Source of the DNA: WTGA01 sp965214055
GTDB lineage: Bacteria > Pseudomonadota > Gammaproteobacteria > Arenicellales > Poriferihabitantaceae
DNA: 64,000 nt
Assembly (NCBI GenBank): GCA_965214055.1
Contig: OZ243931.1
Span: 2,604,001-2,668,000 of the forward strand
Direction of reading: 5' to 3'
Shown here one piece after another: positions 17,901 through 26,191 of the stretch (positions within the stretch are counted from its first letter, which is position 1; each line of letters opens with the position of its first letter). A model generated the notes under the pieces. The model was not told where the DNA came from. It searched no databases and saw only the letters and a list, made by a program, of their open reading frames with translations. The position numbers and the translations under genes were made by a program.

Positions 17901-20183
17901 CGGGCCCTGCTGTGGCTGCACGAGCAGGAAGTGATCCGCCTGAACAAGGGCCTGTCGGTATTCCGCTCGGCCATGACCATCCGGCTGGACAAAAGCAACC
18001 CGAAGCGCCAGTTTGTAAAAGCCGATTTCGAGCCGCTCAGCCTGCATTACGAGGGGCAAGTGCAGCAGATTCATGTCATGGCGGAATTTGCACTGCAGGG
18101 TCTCGAATCCATGGATCAGGCCATTCGCCTGTCCATTGACTATTTCAGCCTGGAGCAGGACCAGTTTCTTCACCGCTGGTTCCCTGACCGGGAAAAGGAA
18201 ATTGGCCGCCAGATGTCCCCGGCATCGTGGGAGAATATTGTCGAAAGCCTGAACGATTCCACGCAAAAGAGGATCGTCGCCGACAACCGGGAACACACCA
18301 ATGTGCTGGTGCTCGCCGGGCCGGGCTCCGGAAAGACCCGAGTTCTGGTGCATCGAATTGCCTATCTGATCCGTGCCAGGCGGGAAAATCCCCGAGGGAT
18401 TCTCGCCCTGACGTACAACCGGCATTCGGCGGTTGAAATCCGCCAGCGCCTTCGGGAGTTGATCGGAAAGGATGCGCGCGGCGTCATGGTGCTGACCTGC
18501 GATGCGCTGGCGATGCGGCTGGTCGGCGCCAGTTTCTCGGGCCGGGCCGAATCCCGGGACCATAAGGTGTTCGAGGAAATCATGAATCAGGCCATTGCGC
18601 TGCTTCGCGGAGAGGGTTTGGAGCCGGAAGAGGCGGATGACCAGAGGGAACGGCTCCTGGCCGGCTTTCGCTGGATTCTGGTGGACGAATACCAGGACAT
18701 CAATGAACCCCAGTATGCCTTGATTTCCGCCCTGGCCGGCCGGACCCTGGAATCCGAGGACAACAAGCTTGCCGTCTTTGCGGTGGGGGACGATGACCAG
18801 AACATCTATGCTTTCAACGGAGCATCGGTGCGGTTCATCCGGCAATTCGAAGAGGACTACGGCCCGGTCCCCACGTACATGATCGGCAACTACCGTTCCA
18901 CCGGCCATATCATCAACGCCGCCAATACCCTGATTGGACCCGCCGCCGAACGAATGAAGGCCGATCATCCCATCCAGGTCAACCGGGCACGCACCGGGGA
19001 GCCGTCCGGAGGGGCCTGGACCCGGCTTGATCCGGTTTCCCGGGGCAAGGTGCAGATTCTGGATGCCGGAGGTAACCCGGTCTCCCAGGCACAGGCCGTC
19101 ATGACCGAATTCCAGCGTCTGGCAGGGTGTTCACCGGACTGGGACTGGGCTTCCTGTGCCGTGATCGCCCGAAACTGGAAGTACCTGGACCCCGTCCGGG
19201 CCTGGTGCGAATCGAACTCCATACCCGTTCAGATGGGAAACGAGGAAATACCGGGTTTCTGGGGCTTGCGGGAAACCCGGGAGCTGTTGGATTTCCTGAG
19301 AAACCGCGAGGGACCACCGATCGGTCTTTCGGAATTGCGTTCCCATTTCAACCATCGTCACGGGAATCGCTGGTACAGGCTGCTGGAACAGGCGATGGAC
19401 GAATACCACCTCGAAACCGGCAACGGTGGAGGGATTGTTCCCGGGCATTTCATCGAATGGCTGGCGGAATGGGGCCGGTCGGTGTACCGCCGCCAAAAGG
19501 GACTCCTGCTGGTGACTGCACACGGTGCGAAGGGTCTCGAATTCGATCACGTCGTCGTCCTGGATGGGGGGTGGCGTGGAATTGGCCGGGACGAAGATCG
19601 GGATGCTCCCCGACGGCTGTATTACGTGGCCATGACCCGTGCCCGTCAAACCCTTGCGCTGGCGCGTTTCCACCCACGGCATGCAGGTGAAGCGGCACCT
19701 CCTCCCCATTTTCAGGGTAAGAAATATTCGATTCATCCCAATCCGTTGCTCGAAACCCTGGTACAAAGCTCCGATGTGCTGCTGCGTTGTACGGTGGAGG
19801 TTCCACCCGCTGGCCCGGAACTGTTCCGGCGCTACCTGCTGTTGAAAATGAAGGAGGTGGACCTGTCCTACGCGGGACGGTACAGGGAGACCCACCCGGT
19901 CCACTCGGCCATCCGCGACCTGAACCCGGGAGACCCGCTGTTCCTGGTCCGGTCGAAATCCAGGGCGAAACGATGGGAACTGGCCGATCATGCCGGAAAA
20001 GTGGTGGGCCGGCTGTCGTCAAAATTCAACTGTCCGGCGAACATGAAATTCCGATCCGGGACAGTGTACGCCATTGTGACACGGGACCAGGACCAGGGTG
20101 AAGGGGACCCGAAATACCGTTTACTTCTCAAATGCAGGACCTGGGAAATCGTGGTGCCGGAACTCATCTTTGAACCCGGGTAA
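14982..20183 (+). CDS. Giant helicase fusion: DEDD-type exonuclease, RecQ helicase, UvrD/Rep helicase
   Basis: 1,733 residues from GTG 14982 (AGGAG at 14966-14970); the frame is open back to ATG 14892, giving 1,763. Numbers below count from 14892. Residues about 40-190 carry DEDD-exonuclease-like motifs: SIDLEV, GHNLIAHDLPQLK and NPELDARLALDVL. A complete RecQ core follows: PTGTGKSLCYQIP (about 340), VVDEAHCLSKWGHDFRPDY (about 446), and GMGIDKPDIRLVVH with QEAGRAGRDG (about 610). A second, SF1 helicase follows: LAGPGSGKTRVLVHRIAYL (about 1137), VDEYQDINEPQYALI, VGDDDQNIYAFNGAS, GNYRSTGHII, VTAHGAKGLEFDHVVVLDGG and LYYVAMTRARQTLAL. It should process DNA ends or recombination intermediates. The gene is single and lies between a DUF4238 locus and mutS. 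Confidence 0.88.
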   Translation: MTPVFSLPGGLLSIDLEVDPKNNHIFAFAAVNPDTRETLIHDRKTSFARALTKLDQIAGGVSCLVGHNLIAHDLPQLKACRPGLKLLERPALDTLMLSPLAFPQNPYHRLIKHYQDGGLIRGQINNPELDARLALDVLQEEFRALQQIPGDLLLCWHWLSTLEPGGEGFDLFFSALRQSGRPDDHTALSAIQRQLDGQGCQTHGREVLEHPTGKGWPLAYALAWLSVSGGNSVIPPWVCRQFPDTLQIVKVLRDTACADPACHWCTDRHDPVKELKRWFGFETFRAEPKDESGQSMQQTIVQDSMAGMSVLGLLPTGTGKSLCYQIPALSRYDKIGALTVVISPLVALMSDQVAGLERRNITSCTTINGMLSMPERKEALDRVRLGDASILLISPEQLRSTSVRRVLDQREISFWVVDEAHCLSKWGHDFRPDYRYIGRFIREKSEREGGVPLVMCLTATAKPDVVTDITRHFQDKLDIPLKVVDGGSERSNLVFEVIPTTPDRKFHHVHELLSMALPSGSSGGAIVYCATRRSTEELTEFLQAKEMESKYFHGGLSPETKKEVLEGFTDGKLQVITATNAFGMGIDKPDIRLVVHADIPGSLENYLQEAGRAGRDGGTARCILFHTPDDVERQFGMSARSRLTQREIQGVLKALRKLSARDKSGNEDSVVATAGEILNEDDEFLVERDFGTEDTKIRTAVAWLEESVLLTREENIVNVFPSSLLVKSFEDARIRLLQNRKLTEKYRGQLLEITRALMNASAVEGITTDELRNLVGLSPNGIRGALYNLEQLGIVSNDMALTAYVHKGVQRASTKRLQEAVELECALIEQLRLSAPDMEKGEKFPLHLRLIAQALRDEEVPNPLPERVWRILRSLQFDGWDEDGGRGSLSLRKIDAEQVNVTLQREWSLLKETAEIRRTAAHRLLEHLLLSLPDGRRGTDILAETTVGKMLDAIRSDIELLNSGNRKFDKLLDRALLWLHEQEVIRLNKGLSVFRSAMTIRLDKSNPKRQFVKADFEPLSLHYEGQVQQIHVMAEFALQGLESMDQAIRLSIDYFSLEQDQFLHRWFPDREKEIGRQMSPASWENIVESLNDSTQKRIVADNREHTNVLVLAGPGSGKTRVLVHRIAYLIRARRENPRGILALTYNRHSAVEIRQRLRELIGKDARGVMVLTCDALAMRLVGASFSGRAESRDHKVFEEIMNQAIALLRGEGLEPEEADDQRERLLAGFRWILVDEYQDINEPQYALISALAGRTLESEDNKLAVFAVGDDDQNIYAFNGASVRFIRQFEEDYGPVPTYMIGNYRSTGHIINAANTLIGPAAERMKADHPIQVNRARTGEPSGGAWTRLDPVSRGKVQILDAGGNPVSQAQAVMTEFQRLAGCSPDWDWASCAVIARNWKYLDPVRAWCESNSIPVQMGNEEIPGFWGLRETRELLDFLRNREGPPIGLSELRSHFNHRHGNRWYRLLEQAMDEYHLETGNGGGIVPGHFIEWLAEWGRSVYRRQKGLLLVTAHGAKGLEFDHVVVLDGGWRGIGRDEDRDAPRRLYYVAMTRARQTLALARFHPRHAGEAAPPPHFQGKKYSIHPNPLLETLVQSSDVLLRCTVEVPPAGPELFRRYLLLKMKEVDLSYAGRYRETHPVHSAIRDLNPGDPLFLVRSKSRAKRWELADHAGKVVGRLSSKFNCPANMKFRSGTVYAIVTRDQDQGEGDPKYRLLLKCRTWEIVVPELIFEPG

Positions 20184-20255
20184 GCGGAACCCGAACGAGG
20201 CAGTGCCAGCACATCCCCCCTGTGCCTGGGAGGGCCATCAGTGGGCGCTGGACAG

Positions 20256-22865
20256 TCAGGATCGGGTTTTCAGCAACTGGCTCAGGGTATACAGAATCTC
20301 CAGGGCTTCCCGGGGGGTGGCATCATCCACTGAAATTGCCCGTAACCGGGCAATTACGGCCTGTTCTTCCGGCCGGACGGGTGAAAACAGGCTGGCCTGA
20401 ACGGGGGGAGAATCCATTGGGTTTTGAATATTCTCCACATACTGGTCTTCCAGGCCGGACAGTTTGAGCCGGGAATCCTCGATCACCTCATCCGGGATTC
20501 CCGCGAGCCGGGCGACCTGGAGCCCATAACTCTGGCTTGCCGGCCCATTTTTTACCCGGTACAGGAAGATGATTTCACGGCCATGTTCCACGGCATCCAG
20601 ATGGACATTGACCGCGGATTCGAGTTGGTCCACCAGCCCGGTCAACTCAAAATAATGGGTCGAAAACAACACGTAGGACTTCACCCGGTTTGCCAGGTCC
20701 CTGGCACAGGCCCAGGCCAGGGCCAGGCCGTCAAAAGTGCTGGTACCCCGGCCGATTTCGTCCACCAGTACTAGGCTGTTCTGCGTGGCATTGCGCAGAA
20801 TCTGGGCCATTTCAGTCATTTCGACCATGAAGGTGGACCGCCCGCCCGCCAGGTCATCGGCGGCACCGATCCGGGTAAAGATCCGGTCAACCGGTCCGAT
20901 TCTTGCTGAATTCGCCGGAACGTAACTGCCGGTGAAGGCGAGCAGGACAATCAGGGCAACCTGGCGCATGTAGGTGCTTTTTCCTCCCATGTTCGGCCCG
21001 GTAATGATCTGCATTTTTGTTCTGTCGTTCAGGGCGATGGAATTGGCAATAAAGCTCGATTCCAGGACTTTCTCAACCACCGGGTGGCGTCCATCCTCGA
21101 TTTCAAGCACCGGAGTCTCCACCAGTTCAGGGCGGTGCAGGTTGAGGGACTGGGCCCTCCCTGCAAAATTATTCAGGGCATCCAGAATCGCCAGACTGTT
21201 TGCGCAGTGCAACAGGGTCTGGATATGGGGCGAAAATTGTTCCAGCAACTCGTTGTACAGCCACTTTTCCCTGGCCAGGGCCAGGGACCGGGCACTCAAT
21301 ATCCTGTCTTCAAATTCCTTGAGTTCCACGGTAATGAATCGCTCGGCATTCTTGATGGTCTGCCGGCGGACGTAGTCCTGTGGCACCTGGTCCGACTGCG
21401 AGCGCGGGAGCTCGATGTAATACCCGTGCACCCGGTTGTAGCGAACCCGGAGATTCGCAACCCGGGTACGTTTTTTTTCCCTTTCTTCCAGTTCGAGCAG
21501 GAATTGGGCCGAGTCCCGTTGCAGAAGACGGTATTCCCCGAGCTCTGCATCATACTCATCCCGAAGCATTCCCCCGTCCCGGATCACGCTGGGGGGCTCA
21601 TCGACCACTGCGCGTTCCAGGAGGTCATGGCATTCGCTTTGGGGCGCCAGGGAATCCAGTAACGAGATCAGGAGGGCGGAAGAGGTGGATTCGAGCGCCC
21701 TGCCCAGTACGGGAAGGACGGAAAGCGCCCCCCTCAGGCGGATCAAGTCCCGCGGCCGGGCGGTTTTCATGGCCACCCGGGCCAGGATGCGTTCCATGTC
21801 CCCGACCTGGCGCAACAACGGCTGGAACTCCTGATAGCGCCCCTGGTGCAGAAGCCAGTCCACGGCCTCATGGCGCTGGATGAGTTCCTCCCGGTTCCGG
21901 CTGGGGCTGTGAAACCATCTGCGCAGCATTCGGGCCCCCATGGGAGAATCACAGTGGTCAAACAGTTTCAGCAGGGAGCTTTCCCGGCGACCATCGGACC
22001 CGGATTCGATTTCCAGGTTCTTTCGGCTGACCTCGTCCAGGATGACGACATCCTGGGTGTCTTCGTACTCGATACGGTGAATATGCGGGGTGTTCTCGCC
22101 ATGCAGGTCTCGAATATAGAGAATCAATGCGCCGGCTGCCCGGGTCGCCACCGGAAACCGGTCGCTTTCAAAGGCAGCCAGACTGTGGGTTGCAAACAGG
22201 TCACACAGGGTGTCGGTGGCGCGCGATGGGTCGAAGTACCAGTCCGGAATCCCGGTTTCATTTTCCCGGCTGGACAATCCCGACTGGTTTTGCCCAACCA
22301 GAATCTCTGCCGCATTGATCCGGGTCAGATCATGGGTCAGCTGTTCATGGCTGCGGACTTCCAATCCCCTGAATCGACCGCTTGAAATTTCAAGGGTGGC
22401 GATGCCGATGGTCTCCCCCTCCTGCAGCACCGCGGCGGTCAGGTTTTCATGGTGGTCGGAAAGGAGATTTTCTTCGGTCAGGGTTCCCGGGGTGATGACC
22501 CGGACCACCTTGCGTTCGACGGGGCCTTTTGTGGTGGCGGGGTCGCCGGTTTGTTCACAGATGGCGACCGGAATATTCTTGTGCACCAGTTTCGCGAGGT
22601 ACTGGTCCACGCTGTGGTAGGGGACGCCGGCCATGGGGATGGGAGAGCCCGCGGATTTCCCCCTGGCGGTGAGGGTGATATCCAGCAGTTTGGCGGCTTT
22701 TTCCGCGTCCTCGTAAAACAGTTCGTAAAAATCTCCCATGCGGTAAAGCAACAGGGTCTCCGGATACTCGGACTTGATGGACAGGTACTGCTTCATCATC
22801 GGGGTGTGGCCGGCACCACCGGAGCCGGGCTTCGACGTTTTCAGCGTCCGGGTGGTATTCTTCAC
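20256..22865 (-). CDS. mutS: DNA mismatch repair protein MutS
   Basis: 869 residues from GTG 22865. The mismatch-binding N-terminus is present, including MGDFYELFYEDAEKAA with the conserved Phe-x-Glu; connector, lever and clamp domains follow. The ABC ATPase has TGPNMGGKSTYMRQVALIVL (about 616-630), VDEIGRGTSTFDGLALAWA and the STHYFELTGL switch. It recognises base mismatches and recruits MutL. The start GTG overlaps the suhB stop (TAGTG); the frame opens further upstream inside suhB, but family length and the mismatch domain favour GTG 22865. Genes flanking it (suhB, trmJ) are core genes. Confidence 0.95.
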   Translation of the reverse strand: MKNTTRTLKTSKPGSGGAGHTPMMKQYLSIKSEYPETLLLYRMGDFYELFYEDAEKAAKLLDITLTARGKSAGSPIPMAGVPYHSVDQYLAKLVHKNIPVAICEQTGDPATTKGPVERKVVRVITPGTLTEENLLSDHHENLTAAVLQEGETIGIATLEISSGRFRGLEVRSHEQLTHDLTRINAAEILVGQNQSGLSSRENETGIPDWYFDPSRATDTLCDLFATHSLAAFESDRFPVATRAAGALILYIRDLHGENTPHIHRIEYEDTQDVVILDEVSRKNLEIESGSDGRRESSLLKLFDHCDSPMGARMLRRWFHSPSRNREELIQRHEAVDWLLHQGRYQEFQPLLRQVGDMERILARVAMKTARPRDLIRLRGALSVLPVLGRALESTSSALLISLLDSLAPQSECHDLLERAVVDEPPSVIRDGGMLRDEYDAELGEYRLLQRDSAQFLLELEEREKKRTRVANLRVRYNRVHGYYIELPRSQSDQVPQDYVRRQTIKNAERFITVELKEFEDRILSARSLALAREKWLYNELLEQFSPHIQTLLHCANSLAILDALNNFAGRAQSLNLHRPELVETPVLEIEDGRHPVVEKVLESSFIANSIALNDRTKMQIITGPNMGGKSTYMRQVALIVLLAFTGSYVPANSARIGPVDRIFTRIGAADDLAGGRSTFMVEMTEMAQILRNATQNSLVLVDEIGRGTSTFDGLALAWACARDLANRVKSYVLFSTHYFELTGLVDQLESAVNVHLDAVEHGREIIFLYRVKNGPASQSYGLQVARLAGIPDEVIEDSRLKLSGLEDQYVENIQNPMDSPPVQASLFSPVRPEEQAVIARLRAISVDDATPREALEILYTLSQLLKTRS

Positions 22866-23686
22866 TACGGGGCGGGTCGGTCTTTGGGGAAGCGGGATTT
22901 GACGATACCCAGGATATCGCTGAATATTCCCGGGCTTGCGGCAATGACGCACCCGGTGCTCAGGTGGTCCTGTTCGCCCTGAAAACCGGTCACGAGGCCG
23001 CCCGCCTCCCGGACGATCAAACTGCCCGCAGCCATGTCCCAGATATTCAGGCCGGATTCCCAGTAGGCGTCGCCTCGGCCACAGGCAACATACGCCAGGT
23101 CAAGGGCCGCGGAACCGGAATGCAGGGATTGGGATACCAGGGGGAAAATGTCCCTGAAACACGCCGTCCAGTTGTCGAACTGACCGGGATGGCGGGAAGG
23201 AAATCCAGACAGGACCAGGCTGTTCGACAGGCGCCTCTGACCGCTGACACGGATGCGCCGGTCATTCATCTGTGCACCGCTTCCCCGGGAGGCATGAAAG
23301 ATTTCATTGCGAAGCGGGTCAAAAATAATGCCATGTTCCATGCGGTTTTTATGCCGCACGCCTATCGAGATCGCAAAGTTGGGATGCCCGTGCAAAAAAT
23401 TGGTGGTGCCGTCAAGGGGATCAATGATCCACTCGAAGGCATCTTTTGTGGTCCCTTTTCCAGGAGAATGCTTCGTGCCGCTTTCCTCTGCAACAATGGC
23501 ATGGTCCGGATAATGGTGGTGTATGCAGCCGATGATTTCCTCTTCCGCCATGTGGTCCACTTCGCTGACAAAATCGTTTCGGCCCTTTTGGGTGACTGGA
23601 AACTGGTCCATTCGATCAAAATGGCGGACGATGAGGTTGCCAGCCCGCCGGACGGCCTTGATTCCGATATTAATGAGTGGGTTCAC
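22865..23686 (-). CDS. suhB: Inositol-1-monophosphatase family protein SuhB
   Basis: 273 residues from GTG 23686. IMPase metal-binding motifs are intact: SEVDHMAEEEI, EESGTKHSPG, WIIDPLDGTTNFLHG and, near the C-terminus, WDMAAGSLIVREAGG. SuhB hydrolyses inositol monophosphate in vitro and in E. coli acts with NusA in rRNA antitermination. GTG 23686 is chosen over the upstream extension to 23746 because the family begins at NPLINIGIKAVRRAG. It is divergent from trmJ, as in many Gammaproteobacteria, and shares one nucleotide with the mutS start. Confidence 0.92.
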   Translation of the reverse strand: MNPLINIGIKAVRRAGNLIVRHFDRMDQFPVTQKGRNDFVSEVDHMAEEEIIGCIHHHYPDHAIVAEESGTKHSPGKGTTKDAFEWIIDPLDGTTNFLHGHPNFAISIGVRHKNRMEHGIIFDPLRNEIFHASRGSGAQMNDRRIRVSGQRRLSNSLVLSGFPSRHPGQFDNWTACFRDIFPLVSQSLHSGSAALDLAYVACGRGDAYWESGLNIWDMAAGSLIVREAGGLVTGFQGEQDHLSTGCVIAASPGIFSDILGIVKSRFPKDRPAP

Positions 23687-23779
23687 ATTTTGTTCCGGTA
23701 ATTCATGATAGGAGCTGGTTCCCTTGACGAGGTTCCTGGTGCACAATCACTCCCCGATACGGTGCACTGTACAAAGAAC

Positions 23780-24544
23780 ATGAAAGCACTAAATTATATC
23801 CGAGTCGTGCTGATGGAACCTACCCATCCGGGGAATATTGGTGCCACCGCCCGGGCCATGGCCAACATGGGGGTGAAACAGCTCGCGTTGGTCAATCCCG
23901 GGGAGTTCCCCAGTTCCATTGCCACCCGCCGTGCCGCCGGTGCGGATTCCATACTGGAAAAGGCCAGAGTGTACCATCGGCTGGAGGATGCGGTGGCGGA
24001 TTGTACTTTGGTGTTGGGGACCACTGCCAGATTGCGTTCCATTGAATGGCCTTCCCTGGAGCCCTGGGAGGCCATGTCCCGTGCCGGGGACCATGCCCGG
24101 CATTCCCGGGTGGCCATTCTTTTTGGCCGGGAAAGCAGCGGATTGACGAACGAGGAAATGGATATTTGCCACTGGCTGGTGCGCATTCCCGCAAGTCCCG
24201 AATTTGGCTCCCTGAATCTGGCCTCGGCGGTGATGGTCATGCTGTATGAACTGCGGAAATGCCTGGAATCGGATCAAGGCGAAACTCTCCGGAAAAGCAA
24301 GGAATCCAGGGCCACCGTGCAGGACCTACAATATCTGTACAGGCATCTGAAGCAGGTCTTGAATCGAATTGAGTTTATCAATGGCCGGTCGACGATGTTG
24401 ATGCGGAAAATTGTGCGCATGTTCAATCGAATACACCCCTATGAACAGGAAGTGAATATGCTTCGGGGGATTCTGTCTTCCATTGAATCCAGGCTGGACA
24501 ATCCGGAAAAAAGGGGGCACAGGGACAACTTCCCGGAGTCGTGA
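23780..24544 (+). CDS. trmJ: tRNA (Cm32/Um32) methyltransferase TrmJ
   Basis: 254 residues from ATG 23780. The SPOUT fold is evident: MEPTHPGNIGATARAMANMG at the N-terminus, then LFGRESSGLTNEEMDIC and the knot region IPASPEFGSLNLASAVMVML, which binds S-adenosylmethionine. TrmJ methylates the ribose 2'-OH of residue 32 in the tRNA anticodon loop. The frame is open back to 23705, but those residues are not conserved-looking and would run into the suhB 5' region. Divergent from suhB with 93 bp between starts, which must hold both promoters. Confidence 0.92.
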   Translation: MKALNYIRVVLMEPTHPGNIGATARAMANMGVKQLALVNPGEFPSSIATRRAAGADSILEKARVYHRLEDAVADCTLVLGTTARLRSIEWPSLEPWEAMSRAGDHARHSRVAILFGRESSGLTNEEMDICHWLVRIPASPEFGSLNLASAVMVMLYELRKCLESDQGETLRKSKESRATVQDLQYLYRHLKQVLNRIEFINGRSTMLMRKIVRMFNRIHPYEQEVNMLRGILSSIESRLDNPEKRGHRDNFPES

Positions 24545-24984
24545 CCCCGGGGATTGGGATTTTACCGGCCCGCGGGCAGTCTCCCACGCTCGAATACATC
24601 CATCCCAAACGACATCGGGTTCCTGGTCTTCTTGCGATCAACCCTGCCGCCCGGGAGTGCTCATACCGTTCCGCATGTTGTTTGGGTGTCAACAGGGACG
24701 GTTGCGGGGACGCCGCCTGGTGGAACTCATTGATGGCCGTTCGACCCAGACGTTTCAGCTTGCTTCAAATACAACATTTACAGTGGCACTATCTTTGGGG
24801 TTCTGCCAAAAAGCCCCCGAAACCCACAGGAGCCTCGGTTCGAATCCAAAACGGAACGGACCATGGATGTGAAGTTGAGAGTCCGTCGGATTGCAGCACT
24901 CTGGAGCACAGGACCGTTTGAGTCGACTCGACCACACACCGGTTTCAGTTGTAGCTCAGGTTGGAAACATTTCCAGCATGCCGA
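24545..24984. other. Intergenic region after trmJ
   Basis: About 440 bp without a supported gene. Around 24833-24845 is a T-loop-like stretch (GGTTCGAATCC), but the flanking stems do not pair as a tRNA. Nothing else recognised; the region marks the edge of the accessory patch that begins with the RelE-like pair. Confidence 0.4.
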
Positions 24985-25014
24985 TTGACACAAAAGTTTA
25001 TCATTAGTAAACTT
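24985..25014 (+). promoter_or_regulatory. relE-like promoter with 7-7-7 inverted repeat
   Basis: A consensus -35 TTGACA (24985-24990), 17-nt spacer and -10 TAAACT (25008-25013). The inverted repeat AAGTTTA-N7-TAAACTT (24994-25014) covers the spacer and -10, a likely operator for the XRE antitoxin. Only 6 nt separate the -10 from the ATG at 25020, predicting a leaderless transcript. Confidence 0.65.
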
Positions 25015-25019
25015 ATTTG

Positions 25020-25283
25020 ATGTATATTATTCACTATCAGAAACAAGCTGCTTACAGACTTATTCGCATGCCACCTAAACTTGCAAGTAAAATTCGTGAC
25101 AAGGTTGAAACAATAGCAAATAATCCCTATCAACATCATCCGAATATTACATGGCTGCAAGGGCAGAAAAATTGTTTCCGGCTCAGGGCAGTAAATTGGT
25201 GCATAGTCCATGCTTTGGAAAAAGAGCGAAATTTGCTTCTGATCGCAAAAATTGATCAAAGAGGACAGGTGTATAAACGATGA
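25020..25283 (+). CDS. RelE/ParE-superfamily toxin
   Basis: 87 residues. The pattern fits the RelE fold: a helical N-terminus (QKQAAYRLIRMPPKLASKIR), IANNPYQHHPNITWLQG, a strand region with NCFRLRAVNWCIVHAL and a terminal IAKIDQRGQVYKR. Such toxins usually cleave mRNA in the ribosome. The usual VGDWRVIY strand is here AVNWCIVHAL, so one conserved Arg position differs and activity is uncertain. The toxin precedes its antitoxin (reverse order, as in HigBA-type pairs) and overlaps it by 4 nt (ATGA). A TTG at 25017 is an alternative start. Confidence 0.75.
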   Translation: MYIIHYQKQAAYRLIRMPPKLASKIRDKVETIANNPYQHHPNITWLQGQKNCFRLRAVNWCIVHALEKERNLLLIAKIDQRGQVYKR

Positions 25284-25681
25284 ACGAGTCGAAAGTGCAA
25301 TTTATAAAAAAAGGGGAAGACCCGGAGTATGTTGTATTGCCAATTAAGGATTATCTTGAAATGACTTCATTTTTGGAGGACGTTGAAGACCGGGCTGCCG
25401 TTGATCGGGCATTAGTGGACTATCAGAAGGGTACCACTGTTCCAGGCGAAGTGGTGAACGCTGTTTTGGATGGCGTATCGCCGTTGCGGGCATGGCGAAA
25501 AAGTCGAGGCTTTACACTGGAACGGTTGGCCCGGCGTGTTGGAGTATCCAAAAGCTACCTTTCTCAAATCGAAAACAATCGGAAATCTGGCTCACTAAAT
25601 CTGTACCGTCAGATTTCAATTGTTTTGAATGTCTCTGTCGATGACCTGATCGACTGGAGAGAGGATACGGGTGTTGTCTGA
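25280..25681 (+). CDS. XRE-family HTH antitoxin
   Basis: 133 residues. The N-terminal 60 residues (PEYVVLPIKDYLEM and an acidic helix VEDRAAVDRALVDYQ) resemble the toxin-binding part of bipartite antitoxins. A Cro/CI-type helix-turn-helix follows: LRAWRKSRGFTLERLARRVG, then VSKSYLSQIENNRKSGSLN. It neutralises the RelE-like toxin and probably represses the promoter through the AAGTTTA/TAAACTT repeat. Overlaps the toxin by 4 nt and is intact. Confidence 0.82.
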   Translation: MNESKVQFIKKGEDPEYVVLPIKDYLEMTSFLEDVEDRAAVDRALVDYQKGTTVPGEVVNAVLDGVSPLRAWRKSRGFTLERLARRVGVSKSYLSQIENNRKSGSLNLYRQISIVLNVSVDDLIDWREDTGVV

Positions 25682-26146
25682 AGTGGACGCAATTTGATTT
25701 CTGTCGTGCGCCGTGGAAGGGCGCGTTCCTGGTTGGTGCGTTCAGGGAGGGATGCGCGGTAGTCGGGTTGGTGACAGACACAGACCTGAGGCGTACCGGT
25801 CAGGAGAGATCAAAGGGGTAGTGGGATGAGGTGCACCACTCGGTGAACGGATGGTTCCACCGAGTCGACATCCCGTTTTTTGATGGCCGATGCAGTGTGT
25901 GTAAGACGCCTGATCGATCTGAAAGCTCGCCGCCGGAAATCAGCACGTCCGGTTCGGCAAGCAGGGAGTGGAGATGTGGCCAATGCGGAAATAGCGGATC
26001 TACTCGCAAAACCGAACGGGCGGGAAGGGAACAGCCTCCGCTTGCCCGTGCCCGTGCCACCCTCCGCTTGCCCGTGCCCGTGCCACCCTCTGACTTTGCA
26101 GAAGCTATCATTCTCCGTACCCCTATAGAGATTGGGAGTATCCGGA
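25682..26146. other. Intergenic region with a tandem repeat
   Basis: About 465 bp between the XRE antitoxin gene and the promoter of the AAA_14 gene. It contains the 26-bp tandem repeat at 26035-26086. Several short frames exist on both strands but none looks protein-like, and I assign no gene. Confidence 0.4.
26035..26090 (+). repeat. 26-bp perfect tandem repeat (two copies)
   Basis: Two identical adjacent 26-bp units at 26035-26060 and 26061-26086, each beginning CCTCCGCTTGCCCGTG, followed by a 4-nt partial third unit. Each unit contains an internal CCCGTG doublet. It lies in non-coding DNA about 60 bp upstream of the AAA_14 promoter. Confidence 0.8.
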
Positions 26147-26185
26147 CAAAATTACCTTGCAATTTTGAACTAGAACCTCAATAAT
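26147..26185 (+). promoter_or_regulatory. AAA_14 gene promoter with 7-7-7 inverted repeat
   Basis: TTGCAA (26157-26162), a 17-nt spacer and AATAAT (26180-26185) form a promoter whose -10 ends 6 nt before the ATG at 26192. The inverted repeat CAAAATT-N7-AATTTTG (26147-26167) straddles the -35. The layout parallels that of the relE-like and 63.3-kb operons. Confidence 0.5.
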
Positions 26186-26191
26186 ACAAGG

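Noticed and set aside
24815..24870. tRNA-like 3' half with GGTTCGAATCC and a following ACCA
   Set aside because: The T-stem does not pair and no acceptor, D or anticodon arm can be built upstream.
24483..24872. 129-codon plus-strand frame at the end of trmJ
   Set aside because: It overlaps trmJ in another frame and has no recognisable domain or ribosome-binding site.
25831..26184. Protein-coding frames on both strands around the tandem repeat
   Set aside because: Frames are Arg/Pro-rich, include the tandem repeat and lack domains or ribosome-binding sites.
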